From the NCBI RefSeq assembly GCF_025642155.1, contig NZ_CP106798.1, positions 3,968,001 to 4,032,000 on the forward strand: 64,000 nucleotides of DNA. Direction: 5' to 3'. The translations under genes and the position numbers were made by a program. Source of the stretch: Streptomyces sp. HUAS 15-9 (GTDB lineage: Bacteria > Actinomycetota > Actinomycetes > Streptomycetales > Streptomycetaceae). Below the pieces are notes generated by a model, which did not search any database, had not been told where the DNA came from, and saw only the letters and a list, made by a program, of their open reading frames with translations. Positions 8,449 to 16,859 of the stretch are shown one piece after another. The number at the start of each line of letters is the position of its first letter. The first letter of the stretch is position 1.

Positions 8449-9599
8449 GAGCCGAGGCGGGCCCGGCTGCTCTGCCGGCTCTGCCCGAGGACAGCCGATC
8501 CCATGAGCAGCGCCAGCGCCAGCAGTGGGTAGGGCGCTGCCAGCGGCTCCTGCCACCAGGACAGTCGCAGGTCCAGGTCGCCCTGGTGCGGCAGCAGCCA
8601 CATCGTGCGGGCGGTGAAGACCGTCACGGTCAGCGCCGCCAGGCGGATACGGCCCTCCGCCAGGAGTACGGCGGTCAGCGGGACGCACCACACCCAGTGG
8701 TGGGACCAACTGATCGGCGAGACGAGCAGGGCGGTGAACGCCGTCAGCAGGATCCCGTGCCGTTCCTCCGCGGCCCGTGCCGCCAGCCACAGGCCCAGCG
8801 CCCCGACCACGGCCGCCGGGAGCAGCCAGACGAGACCCGGCGCCGGGTCACCCGACACCCGCGCGACGAGGCCCTGCAGGGACTGGTTGTCGACGATCCA
8901 GCCCTTGCCCACCCGGCCCGTCTCATACAGGCGCCGTGTCCAGAAGTCCACGCCGGCGGCGGGGAGCATCAGCGCGCCCAGCAGGGCCGTGCCGCCGAAC
9001 GCCGCCGTCGCCGTGGCCGCCTCCCGGCGGCGCCCGGTCAGGAAGAGGTAGACGATGAAGACGGCCGGGGTGAGCTTGATCCCGGCCGCCAGCCCCAGGG
9101 CCACGCCCTTGCCCCGGGCGCCCGGAGCACGCGTGAGGTCCCACAGGACCAGGCAGGCGATCAGCAGGTTGATCTGGCCGAACAGGAGTGTCTGGAAGAC
9201 CGGTTCCAACCACAGGGACAGGGCGGTGGCGGTGCAGAGGAGAGATGCCGGGGCCGTTCTTCCCGCGAGGCGGGCGGAGAGGTGGACGAGACCGGCGAGC
9301 AGGAGCGCGTTGCCCGCGAGGAACGCCACTTTCAGGGCCGGGACGGGGATCCAGGTCGTCGGGACGAACAGGACCGCCGCGAAGGGCGGATACGTCGCCG
9401 GCAGCTGCCACTCGGTGACCGTGAAGCCGTAGAGGTCGCCGCCGTGGGCGACGGCCTCGCCCTCGGCCCGGTAGACCAGCACGTCGGCCATCGGGATGCG
9501 CTGCAGGACGCAGAGGGCGGCGAAGGAGCAGAGGGAGAGCGTGAGGAGAAGGGGCGGAAGGAAGGGCGGAAGGGCAGGCTTCACCGTCCGAGGCGTCAC
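8406..9599 (-). CDS. GT87-family membrane glycosyltransferase (polyprenol-sugar dependent)
   Basis: A 397-aa integral membrane protein with about ten hydrophobic helices, starting MTPRTVKPALPPFLPP. The DVLVYRAEGEAVAHGGDLYG segment after the first helix, with the loop ATYPPFAAVLF, is typical of DUF2029/GT87 alpha-mannosyltransferases, which transfer mannose from polyprenyl-phosphate donors on the outer face of the membrane. A basic tail follows the last helix. It converges with the XPB helicase gene and overlaps it by 43 bases. Substrate is unassigned; lipoglycan or glycoprotein mannosylation is usual for the family. Confidence 0.85.
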   Translation of the reverse strand: MTPRTVKPALPPFLPPLLLTLSLCSFAALCVLQRIPMADVLVYRAEGEAVAHGGDLYGFTVTEWQLPATYPPFAAVLFVPTTWIPVPALKVAFLAGNALLLAGLVHLSARLAGRTAPASLLCTATALSLWLEPVFQTLLFGQINLLIACLVLWDLTRAPGARGKGVALGLAAGIKLTPAVFIVYLFLTGRRREAATATAAFGGTALLGALMLPAAGVDFWTRRLYETGRVGKGWIVDNQSLQGLVARVSGDPAPGLVWLLPAAVVGALGLWLAARAAEERHGILLTAFTALLVSPISWSHHWVWCVPLTAVLLAEGRIRLAALTVTVFTARTMWLLPHQGDLDLRLSWWQEPLAAPYPLLALALLMGSAVLGQSRQSSRARLGSQPSARISSASTIR

Positions 9600-9617
9600 G
9601 GAGGTGAACCTATGCCA

Positions 9618-9797
9618 TCACTTACGGCGTATGCCCGCTTCCTCGCCGTACTCCCCGAGGACGACCACGCTGAACGCCGCCTCCGCGAACACCTTGATGG
9701 CGCGGAGGGCGCTGCCCAGGCGGTGATGGTGGATGCCCGCGACGGCCGTGGCACCGGACGGTCGGGCTGGGACTGAATGGACGGTTGCTGCGCTCAT
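9618..9797 (-). CDS. Conserved 59-aa small protein, unknown function
   Basis: A 59-aa reading frame starting MSAATVHSVPARP with GGAGAC just upstream. The middle part (HHHRLGSALRAIKVFAEAAFSVVVLG) is a basic/amphipathic then hydrophobic segment, and the protein ends EYGEEAGIRRK. This ending is familiar to me from short Streptomyces hypothetical proteins, which is the main reason for calling it real. It lies between the glycosyltransferase and helR, divergent from helR. No function is known to me; a short membrane-associated protein is plausible. Confidence 0.6.
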   Translation of the reverse strand: MSAATVHSVPARPSGATAVAGIHHHRLGSALRAIKVFAEAAFSVVVLGEYGEEAGIRRK

Positions 9798-10143
9798 GTC
9801 TCCATGGTGGCTCCGCCGGCCTGTGAACGGCATCGGTCTCCAGAGCCAACCCGCACCGCCTCCCCGTCCACCCACAGACGGACCCCACCCCCTACGCCGG
9901 GTGCCCCCGCCCCCTAGGGGACGGACACCGGGGGACCAACATCCGGGGGACGGACAGCCAGGCGGACAGGCGGGAGACGGAAATCCGGACGACAGAAATC
10001 CATTGGCCCCCACCCGGCCCCGCTCACTAGAATCTCCGCTCTTGCCCGCCTCCCCCTCGGAGTGCCGCCGCCCGGCCGGAAACCGGACGGCACCCCCTCA
10101 GCACACACCAAGCAGCCGCAGCAGGCCCACCGGAGGCACCCCC
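9798..10143 (+). promoter_or_regulatory. Upstream region of helR with direct repeats and a TAGAAT box
   Basis: No convincing gene. From 9917 there are three direct repeats of about 14-15 bases (GGGGACGGACACC, GGGGGACCAACATCC, GGGGGACGGACAGCC). A good sigma-HrdB-like -10 box, TAGAAT, lies at 10028-10033, with a TTGGCC candidate -35 at 10003, 19 bases away (slightly long). I looked for the rifamycin-associated palindrome found upstream of helR genes and did not see a clear copy. GGAGG lies about nine bases before the TTG start. Confidence 0.45.
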
Positions 10144-12192
10144 TTGTCCACATCCGCCGACGACCCCCTCGCGCGTGAGCGCTCCCACCTCGCGTCCTCC
10201 CGCTCCGCCCTGCGCGCCATGCGCAAGGACGTCGAGTCGCTCGACATCAGCGACGTCACCGCGAACTGGGTGAACGCCGAGGTCCTTGCCCGTCAGATCG
10301 ACGAGCGCATCAAGGCGCTGGCCGACCTCAGCGACACCCCGCTGTTCTTCGGCCGCCTCGACTACCTCCACGCTCCGGGCGCCGACCAGGCGGAAGGCGC
10401 GGAGGGCGAGCGTTTCTACATCGGGCGCAGGCATGTGCACGACGGCGGCGGCGACCCGATGGTCATCGACTGGCGCGCGCCGGTCTCGCAGCCGTTCTAC
10501 CGGGCGTCCAAGAACGACCCGATGGACGTCGGGCTGCGCCGCCGCTTCGGTTACACCGGCGGCGACCTGACCGCGTACGAGGACGAGCACCTCTCCGACC
10601 CGGCCGATCCATCGGGGGCCGTGGCCACCAGCAAGCTGCTCCAGCAGGAGATCGAGCGACCCCGCGTCGGTCCGATGCGCGACATCGTGGCCACCATCCA
10701 GCCCGAGCAGGACGAGATCGTACGGTCCGGTCTGTCCGGCACCGTGTGTGTGCAGGGCGGCCCCGGCACCGGCAAGACCGCGGTCGGCCTGCACCGGGTC
10801 GCGTATCTGCTGTATGCGCACCGGGAGCGGCTCGCCCGCACCGGCACCCTCGTCATCGGCCCGAACAGGTCCTTCCTGCACTACATCGAGCAGGTGCTGC
10901 CCGCGCTCGGTGAGTTGACGGTGCGCCAGGCCACCGTCGACGACCTGGTCGCCCATGTGGAGGTGCGCGGCACGGACGACGCGGCCGCCGCGATCGTGAA
11001 GGGCGACGCGCGCATGGCGGACGTCCTGCGGAAGGCCGTGTACGCGCACGTGGCCATGCCCACCGAGCCGGTCGTGGTGGTGCGCGGCTCGCGGCGGTGG
11101 CGTGTGCCCGCGTACGAGCTGGAGGAGATCGTGCGGGAGCTGCTGGCCCGGGACATCCGCTACGGCGCCGCCCGCGAGGCCCTGCCGCAGCGCATCGCGC
11201 ACGCCGTGCTGGTGCAGATGGAGCGGTCGGGAGAGGCCCCGGACGACCGGGTGCAGGACACCGTCGCCCGCAACAGCGCGGTGAAGGCCGCGGTCAAGGA
11301 GATCTGGCCGCCCGTCGACCCGGCGAAGCTGGTGCTGCGGCTGCTGACCGAGGCGGACTTCCTCGCCGAGCACGCCGAGGGGATCCTCGGCGATGACGAG
11401 CAGAAGACGATCCTGTGGGCGAAGCCGGTGCGCAGCGTCAAGTCCGCCAAGTGGTCGCCCGCGGACACGGTGCTGATCGACGAGGCCGCCGACCTCGTGC
11501 AGCGCACGCACTCGCTCGGGCATGTGGTGCTCGACGAGGCGCAGGACCTCTCGCCCATGCAGTACCGTGCCGTCGGCCGCCGCTGCACCACCGGCAGCGC
11601 GACCGTCCTCGGCGATCTGGCGCAGGGCACCACCCCGTGGGCGACCCGGAGTTGGAACGAGGCGCTGACCCACCTGGGGAAGGCGGACGGGGTCGTCGAG
11701 GAGCTGACGGCCGGTTTCCGCGTGCCGACGGACGTCATCACGTACGCCTCCCTGCTGCTGCCGCACATCGCGCCCGGCCTCACCCCGGTCGCGTCGGTCC
11801 GTGAGAACCCGGGCTTCTTCGAGGTCCGTACGATCGCCGGCACCGCCGAAGTGGTCGCGGCCTGCGAGGAGTTGCTGGGCAACGAGGGCTCGATCGGCCT
11901 CATCGCCGCCGACGCCCGCGTCCCGGCGCTCGCGGAGGCGCTCACCGCCGCGGGCATCGGCCATCTCAACCCCGGTGAGGAGACGACCCGGGACACCCGG
12001 CTGACGCTGGTCCCGGCCTCGCTCGCCAAGGGTCTGGAGTACGACTACGTCGTCCTGGACGAGCCCCGGGCCGTGGTCGACGGCGAACCGGACGAACGCA
12101 CCGGCCTGCGCCGCCTGTACGTGGCCCTGACCCGAGCGGTCTCCGGCCTGATCGTGACCCACACGGCTCCGCTGCCGGAGCAGCTGGGCTAG
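10144..12192 (+). CDS. helR: RNA polymerase recycling ATPase, HelD/HelR family
   Basis: A 682-aa UvrD-like superfamily 1 ATPase. The start is TTG (TSADDPLARERSHLASSRSALRAM), placed by GGAGG upstream; the N-terminus is a helical coiled-coil arm as in HelD proteins that insert into RNA polymerase channels. Motifs are Walker A GGPGTGKTAVGLHR (near residue 205), Walker B VLDEAQDLS, and C-terminal GLEYDYVVLDEP and LYVALTRA. The family displaces stalled or rifampicin-bound RNA polymerase from DNA, and HelR members confer rifamycin tolerance in Streptomyces. The stop codon TAG is part of the 6-bp target duplicated by the downstream IS element, so the coding sequence is unaffected. Confidence 0.88.
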   Translation: MSTSADDPLARERSHLASSRSALRAMRKDVESLDISDVTANWVNAEVLARQIDERIKALADLSDTPLFFGRLDYLHAPGADQAEGAEGERFYIGRRHVHDGGGDPMVIDWRAPVSQPFYRASKNDPMDVGLRRRFGYTGGDLTAYEDEHLSDPADPSGAVATSKLLQQEIERPRVGPMRDIVATIQPEQDEIVRSGLSGTVCVQGGPGTGKTAVGLHRVAYLLYAHRERLARTGTLVIGPNRSFLHYIEQVLPALGELTVRQATVDDLVAHVEVRGTDDAAAAIVKGDARMADVLRKAVYAHVAMPTEPVVVVRGSRRWRVPAYELEEIVRELLARDIRYGAAREALPQRIAHAVLVQMERSGEAPDDRVQDTVARNSAVKAAVKEIWPPVDPAKLVLRLLTEADFLAEHAEGILGDDEQKTILWAKPVRSVKSAKWSPADTVLIDEAADLVQRTHSLGHVVLDEAQDLSPMQYRAVGRRCTTGSATVLGDLAQGTTPWATRSWNEALTHLGKADGVVEELTAGFRVPTDVITYASLLLPHIAPGLTPVASVRENPGFFEVRTIAGTAEVVAACEELLGNEGSIGLIAADARVPALAEALTAAGIGHLNPGEETTRDTRLTLVPASLAKGLEYDYVVLDEPRAVVDGEPDERTGLRRLYVALTRAVSGLIVTHTAPLPEQLG

Positions 12193-12193
12193 G

Positions 12194-13276
12194 TGTACTC
12201 GGCCGTCACGTTGGTGACACGCAGCCGTCGGTAGTTGATCAAGGAAGGACCTCCGGGCGTAGTGGAGATAGCCGTCTTCACTCACCTCGGAGGTCCTGGT
12301 GGCCCACGCTAATGCCCGGCTGACTTTTCACGGCAGATGCCTGCTGGTGCGTCGTGTCGTACTGGACCGGCGTCCGGTCGCTCACGTCGCAAAGGAACTC
12401 GGCGTCTCCCGCCAGTGCGCCCATCGCTGGGTGAACCGCTACCGCGCGGAGGGCTGGAGCGGGCTGCAGGACCGCAGCAGCAGTCCGCACCGCCGTCCCA
12501 CCCGCACACCCGCGGCCGTCGAACAGCGCGTGCTCAAAGCCCGCCGCACCCTGCGCACGGGTCCCGACGCCCTGGCCGAGCAGACCGGCGTCCCCGCCCG
12601 CACCATCAGCCGGATCCTCAGCCGCCACCAGGTGCCGGCGCTGTCCGCCTGCGACCCGCTGACCGGCCAGGTCATCCGCGCCACCAGGGCCAGCAGCCGC
12701 CGCTACGAACACTCCCGGCCCGGCGACATGATCCATGTCGACGTCAAGAAGCTCGGCAGGATCCCCGCCGGCGGCGGCCATCGCGCCCACGGCCGCGGTG
12801 AACGACCCGGATCGATGCGGGGACTGGGTTACGACTACGTCCACGCTGCCGTCGACGACCACTCCCGCCTCGCCTACGCCGAGATCCTCCCCGACGAGAA
12901 GGGCACCACCTGCGCGGGCTTTCTCACCCGCGCAGCCGCGTTCTTCCACGCTCACGGCATCACCCGCATCGAGCGGGTCATGACCGACAACGCCAAGAAC
13001 TACCGGCTCTCGCACGACTTCCAGACCGCATGCCAAGCACTCGGAGCACGCCAGAAGTTCACCCGCCCGCACTGCCCGTGGACCAACGGAAAGGTCGAAC
13101 GGTTCAACCGCACCCTGCAGACCGAATGGGCTTACCGGAAGGTCTTCACCAGCAATGCCCAACGCGCGCGAGCACTCGCGCCCTGGCTCGACTTCTACAA
13201 CACTGGCCGCCGACACACCGCGCTCGGCGGCCAGCCACCGATCAGCCGACTGTCACCAACCTCATGACCGAGTACA
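12194..13276 (+). mobile_element. IS481-family insertion sequence, intact
   Basis: A 1083-bp element bounded by inverted repeats of about 26 bases: the left end begins TGTACTCGGCCGTCACGTTG and the right end, read inward, begins TGTACTCGGTCATGAGGTTG. It is flanked by a 6-bp direct repeat GCTAGG at 12188-12193 and 13277-13282, the target-site duplication. It carries one transposase gene. The insertion lies between helR and cutC, which originally shared an overlapping CTAG stop; duplication of that hexamer restored both stops. Confidence 0.93.
12299..13267 (+). CDS. IS481-family DDE transposase
   Basis: A 322-aa transposase starting at GTG with CGGAGG upstream. Residues 1-110 are helix-turn-helix DNA-binding domains (VAKELGVSRQCAHRWVNRYRAEG, then GVPARTISRILSRH). 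The rve-type catalytic core follows with the first Asp in IHVDVKK, the second in MTDNAKNY and the Glu in NGKVERFNRTLQ, so all three metal-binding residues are present. The C-terminus has the usual YNTGRRHTALGGQPPISRL. Length matches full-length family members, so the element is probably still mobile. Confidence 0.95.
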   Translation: MAHANARLTFHGRCLLVRRVVLDRRPVAHVAKELGVSRQCAHRWVNRYRAEGWSGLQDRSSSPHRRPTRTPAAVEQRVLKARRTLRTGPDALAEQTGVPARTISRILSRHQVPALSACDPLTGQVIRATRASSRRYEHSRPGDMIHVDVKKLGRIPAGGGHRAHGRGERPGSMRGLGYDYVHAAVDDHSRLAYAEILPDEKGTTCAGFLTRAAAFFHAHGITRIERVMTDNAKNYRLSHDFQTACQALGARQKFTRPHCPWTNGKVERFNRTLQTEWAYRKVFTSNAQRARALAPWLDFYNTGRRHTALGGQPPISRLSPTS

Positions 13277-13277
13277 G

Positions 13278-14000
13278 CTAGGACGGGGCGGTCCGGGGGA
13301 TCTCCGCGGAGGCGAGATCCAGCGCCCGCCGCCACTCCGCGACCGCCGACGGCGACACCGGTCCCGTCCAGCCCTCCGGCCGGGCCGCCCCGCCGATGTG
13401 GAAGGCGTCGATGCCGGCGTCGAGGAGGGCCGGCACATGGTCGAGGCGCAGGCCGCCGCCGACGAGGAGCGTCTGCTCGTACCCGGGTTCCCCGCGCCGC
13501 GACGCCTCGGCGCACAGCGTGGGGAGTCCGTCGTCCACTCCGGACGCGGAGCCCGCGGTGAGGTAGGTGTCGAGGCCGGGCAGGTCCGCGAGCTGTTTGC
13601 GCAGCGCGTCCCGGTCCGCCGCCCGGTCGATCGCCCGGTGGAAGGTCCACCGGCAGCCCTCCAGCTCGGCGACGACCCGCTCCACCGCGGCCAGGTCGAC
13701 TTCGCCGTCCGCGCCGAGGAAGCCGAGCACGAACTGGTCGGCTCCGGCGCTGCGCAGCTCCCCGGCCGTCCGCACCAGGCCCTCGACGTCCCCGGCGGCG
13801 AATCCGTCCGCCAGCCGCAGCATCACGCGCAGGTCGATGTCGACGGCGGCCCGGATGCCGGCGTAGGTCCGGGGTGGCGGGGTCAGGCCGTCCGCCGCCA
13901 TGTCGGTGACCAGTTCGAGGCGGTCCGCGCCTCCGGCCTGGGCGGCGACCGCGTCCTCAGGGCCGAGGGCGATCACCTCCAGGACTGCACGCGTGCTCAT
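13278..14000 (-). CDS. cutC: Copper homeostasis protein CutC
   Basis: A 240-aa TIM-barrel protein of the CutC family, cytoplasmic and associated with copper homeostasis, though its biochemical activity is unclear. Family blocks seen are LEVIALGPEDAVAAQAGGADRLEL, GLTPPPRTYAGIR, the WTFHRAID segment and DGLPTL. The stop codon overlaps the right target-site duplication of the IS481 element. Before insertion its stop overlapped that of helR in a CTAG. Confidence 0.9.
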   Translation of the reverse strand: MSTRAVLEVIALGPEDAVAAQAGGADRLELVTDMAADGLTPPPRTYAGIRAAVDIDLRVMLRLADGFAAGDVEGLVRTAGELRSAGADQFVLGFLGADGEVDLAAVERVVAELEGCRWTFHRAIDRAADRDALRKQLADLPGLDTYLTAGSASGVDDGLPTLCAEASRRGEPGYEQTLLVGGGLRLDHVPALLDAGIDAFHIGGAARPEGWTGPVSPSAVAEWRRALDLASAEIPRTAPS

Positions 14001-14095
14001 AGGACCCCTTCCGTCGGTGTTCCCTGGAGCGACTACAGGTCTAGTCCAATCTCAGGGTACGTGGGACGGCACCGGCCCGCGAGAAGGCCCCCCTG

Positions 14096-14764
14096 TCAGC
14101 CGAAGATGTTCATCTCCGCGATCTCCGCCCCCACCAGCTCATAAGACGCCCCGTCGACCGTTCGCCCCGAGTACAGCCGCACGAGCGTGGCGGCGCCGCC
14201 GATGAACCGCGCCGGGGTCCGCACACCGCTCGTCGCCCCCAGCCGCACCGGCTCGCCCACGTCGTCGAGGTCGGCGTGCACCGGCAGATGCCCCTTCTCC
14301 CGGGTCACCCGGGCCAGCAGCGTGAGCGCGTACGGCACCCCGGCCCCGGAGTAGGCACCGGGCTCGCCGAAGGTGTCGCGCACATCACCGGCATGCACCC
14401 ACTCCCCGAGGGCAATCAAGTCCAGCACCCCGCCCGCCCTGGCGATCACCGGCCCCGCCTCGGTCATCCCGCGCTCCAGCTCGTCGACGACCAGCGCGTT
14501 GGTCCACTCGGCCCGCTCGGCGATGTCCCGGTCGTTCGACTCGGGCGAGAACACGCCCTCCTCGAAACGGCTCTCCACCACCCTCATCAGTGCGGCGGAA
14601 CAGTGCGCGAGCACATCCCGCACCGTCCACCCCGGACACGCGGCGGTGGGCAGGGCGAAGTCCGCGTCGGGCCGGGCCCGCAGCAGGGGTATCAGGGCAT
14701 CGCGCTCGACGGTCAGCAGCAGTCCGGGCAGTTCGGGGTCGCGTACGTCCTGAACGTCAGTCAT
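14096..14764 (-). CDS. Mycothiol-dependent maleylpyruvate isomerase family protein
   Basis: A 222-aa protein of the DinB/mycothiol-dependent enzyme superfamily. The N-terminal domain has ACPGWTVRDVLAHCSAALMRVVESR, whose His belongs to the metal-binding triad of the family, followed by EWVHAGDVRDTFGEP, which supplies further His/Asp ligands. A C-terminal domain of about 70 residues follows the catalytic bundle. Such proteins act in detoxification or thiol-dependent isomerisation; substrate unknown. It is divergent from the HD-domain gene, with starts 49 bases apart. Confidence 0.82.
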   Translation of the reverse strand: MTDVQDVRDPELPGLLLTVERDALIPLLRARPDADFALPTAACPGWTVRDVLAHCSAALMRVVESRFEEGVFSPESNDRDIAERAEWTNALVVDELERGMTEAGPVIARAGGVLDLIALGEWVHAGDVRDTFGEPGAYSGAGVPYALTLLARVTREKGHLPVHADLDDVGEPVRLGATSGVRTPARFIGGAATLVRLYSGRTVDGASYELVGAEIAEMNIFG

Positions 14765-14812
14765 GGCGACCAAGCTAGGCGCCGCACCGGCCTTACGCGG
14801 AAGAATGACCCC

Positions 14813-15475
14813 ATGGCCGATCTCGACGCCCTCCGCTCCCGCTGGACCCGTGCCCTGGAAGGAGTCCGTGGCCCCGGCGGCGGTCCCGACCCGGTGCCGT
14901 ACGCCGACAATCTCCTCGCCCGCTGGCAGGAGCCCCAGCGTCACTACCACACGCTCGCCCACCTCACTGCGGTCCTCGACCACATCGACGTGCTGGAGCA
15001 GTACGCGGCGGACCCGGACGCCGTACGCCTGGCCGCCTGGTTCCACGACGCCGTCTACCTGCCCGACCGCTCCGAGAACGAGGAGCGGTCGGCCCGTCTC
15101 GCCGAGCGCGCGCTGCCCGAGGCCGGGGTCCCCGAGGAGCGGACCGCCGAGGTGGCCCGCCTGGTCCGGCTCACCGTCACCCACGACCCCGCCGACGACG
15201 ACCGCGACGGCCAGGTCCTGTGCGACGCCGACCTGGCGATCCTCGCCGCGGCCCCGTCCGTGTACGCCGCCTACACCGCAGCCGTCCGCGAGGAGTACCA
15301 CTTCGTCCCGAGCGACGCGTTCCGCGCGGGCCGCTCGGCGGTCCTGCGCCAACTCCTGGAGCTGCCCGGCCTGTTCAGGACGCCGTACGGCGAGGCGAAG
15401 TGGGAGGCCACCGCCCGCTACAACCTCCGCTCCGAGCTGGAAATGCTGTCGACCCCCGCGGGCCCGACCACCTAG
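14813..15475 (+). CDS. HD-domain metal-dependent phosphohydrolase-like protein
   Basis: A 220-aa protein starting MADLDALRSRW. HYHTLAHLTAVL and AAWFHDAVY provide the His and His-Asp of an HD metal site, with a further VTHDP and CDADLAILAA Asp later. It is close to the predicted metal-dependent HD hydrolase family often annotated as N-methyl-D-aspartate receptor NMDAR2C subunit-like. The reaction is unknown; phosphomonoester or nucleotide hydrolysis is the usual HD chemistry. It ends 10 bases before the DinB-GNAT fusion gene. Confidence 0.85.
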   Translation: MADLDALRSRWTRALEGVRGPGGGPDPVPYADNLLARWQEPQRHYHTLAHLTAVLDHIDVLEQYAADPDAVRLAAWFHDAVYLPDRSENEERSARLAERALPEAGVPEERTAEVARLVRLTVTHDPADDDRDGQVLCDADLAILAAAPSVYAAYTAAVREEYHFVPSDAFRAGRSAVLRQLLELPGLFRTPYGEAKWEATARYNLRSELEMLSTPAGPTT

Positions 15476-15485
15476 TCTGCGGCCC

Positions 15486-16559
15486 ATGCGTGCATGGGGC
15501 GGGGAACAGGTGCAAGAGGCCGTCGCGGGCTGTACGGCGACACTGCGGACAGTGGCGGACCGGGACTGGACGGGGGTGAACGCCGGTCGGCTGGAGTGGA
15601 GTTGCCACAGGACGGCGCTGCACATCGCCTCGGACCTGATCGCGTACGCCGGCCAGCTGGCGGGGCGCGCCCAGGACGCCTACGTCCCCTTCGACATCAC
15701 CCTCGACGAGGGCACCGACAACGCGGGCCTGCTGCATGTGATCGAGACGACCGGCGCTCTGCTCGCCGCCACGGTCCGCGTCACCCCGCCCGACGTCCGC
15801 GCCTGGCATCCCTACCCCTTCCGCAGCGCGGACCGCGAGGGCTTCGCCGCGATGGGCATCGCCGAAGTGCTGCTGCACACGCACGACATGGCCGAGGGAA
15901 TCGGCATCCCGTACGAGCCCTCCGAGGACCTGGCCGAGTCCGTCCTGACCTGGCTCTTCCCGCACGTCCAGCCCGGCCCGGCCGCCTGGCCCACCCTGCT
16001 GTGGGCGACCGGCCGCGGTGAGCTGCCCGGCCGCGCCCCGGTCACCGAGTGGCGCTGGTGCAACAACCTCGTCGTTCCGGCCGAGCGCCTCACACTGACC
16101 GGCGTCCGCCCGGCCGCCGCCCGCGACCTGCGCCTCGGCGGCGACGGCGGCTTCGACTGGATCGAGGGCGGCCCGTACGAGGGCACACGGGAGGCCGCCG
16201 GGATGGCGGTCAAGGCGTACGAGACGGGCGTGCACCGGCCGGAGTTCGGGCTGTTCGTCCTCGTACGACGGGAGGACGGCCGCGCGATCGGCGGCATGGG
16301 CTTCCACGGCGCCCCGGACGAGGACGGCCGCGCGGAGATCGGCTACGACCTCGTCGAGGGCGCCCGCGGCCAGGGCTACGCCACCGAGGCCCTGCGCGCG
16401 CTGTCCCGGTGGGCGCTGGCACGGGACGACGTACGCACCCTGTTCGCGACCGTCGACCTGGCCAACACCGCCTCCCAGGGCGTGGTCACCCGGGCCGGGT
16501 TCAAGCAGGTGAGCGAGGGCGAGGAGGAGGAGCTGGCCTACGAACTGCGGCGCGCGTAG
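15486..16559 (+). CDS. Fusion: mycothiol-type DinB domain plus GNAT acetyltransferase
   Basis: A 357-aa protein joining two domains in one frame. Residues 1-190 form a DinB/maleylpyruvate-isomerase-like domain (RLEWSCHRTALHIASDLIAYAGQLAGR and EVLLHTHDMAEGIGIPY, with His residues in metal-ligand positions). Residues about 205-357 form a RimJ/RimL-type GNAT fold with FGLFVLVRREDG, the acetyl-CoA loop EGARGQGYATEAL and the NTASQGVVTRAGF segment. The gene is 10 bases after the HD gene and probably shares its operon. The combination suggests modification of a thiol-related or amine substrate, but this is inference. Confidence 0.88.
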   Translation: MRAWGGEQVQEAVAGCTATLRTVADRDWTGVNAGRLEWSCHRTALHIASDLIAYAGQLAGRAQDAYVPFDITLDEGTDNAGLLHVIETTGALLAATVRVTPPDVRAWHPYPFRSADREGFAAMGIAEVLLHTHDMAEGIGIPYEPSEDLAESVLTWLFPHVQPGPAAWPTLLWATGRGELPGRAPVTEWRWCNNLVVPAERLTLTGVRPAAARDLRLGGDGGFDWIEGGPYEGTREAAGMAVKAYETGVHRPEFGLFVLVRREDGRAIGGMGFHGAPDEDGRAEIGYDLVEGARGQGYATEALRALSRWALARDDVRTLFATVDLANTASQGVVTRAGFKQVSEGEEEELAYELRRA

Positions 16560-16565
16560 GGGCGG

Positions 16566-16859
16566 TCAGCGGGCCCGCCCGATGTCACGGGTCACGGGGG
16601 CCCACCGCTTGCGTCTGCGCAGCCCGGACGCGTGCAGCAGCCGCACCACCTCACGACTGCCCACCTCCACCGCCCCGGCGGCCACCACGTCCGCGTACCG
16701 GTGCGACGGAATGTCGTAGTGGTCGCGCTCGAAGGCCCGCCGGGGCACGCCCAGTTCCGCGGCGAACACATGCAGTTCCTCGTACGATACGTCGCTCACG
16801 AGGTGCGACCACAGGCGCCCGTGTCCCGGCCAGGTCGGCGGGTCGATGTACAGCGTCAC
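16566..16859 (-). CDS. DUF4031 domain protein
   Basis: A 97-aa protein starting VTLYIDPPTWPGHGRLWSHL, a start typical of DUF4031 proteins. Conserved blocks are WSHLVSD, ELHVFA and HYDIPSHRYADVVAAGAV. Its start overlaps the stop of the upstream gene (16856-17239) in a GTGA arrangement, indicating coupled translation. The function is unknown. It is convergent with the DinB-GNAT gene, with a gap of 6 bases. Confidence 0.82.
   Translation of the reverse strand: MTLYIDPPTWPGHGRLWSHLVSDVSYEELHVFAAELGVPRRAFERDHYDIPSHRYADVVAAGAVEVGSREVVRLLHASGLRRRKRWAPVTRDIGRAR

Noticed and set aside
2248..8790. A minus-strand open frame of about 2180 codons
   Set aside because: It is an artefact of high GC: it runs antisense to the helicase pair. 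Only its ends match real genes (the HAD gene and the first part of the frameshifted gene).
10027..12285. A 752-codon minus-strand frame opposite helR
   Set aside because: The plus-strand frame has all HelD motifs; the antisense frame has no family match and is a codon-bias shadow.
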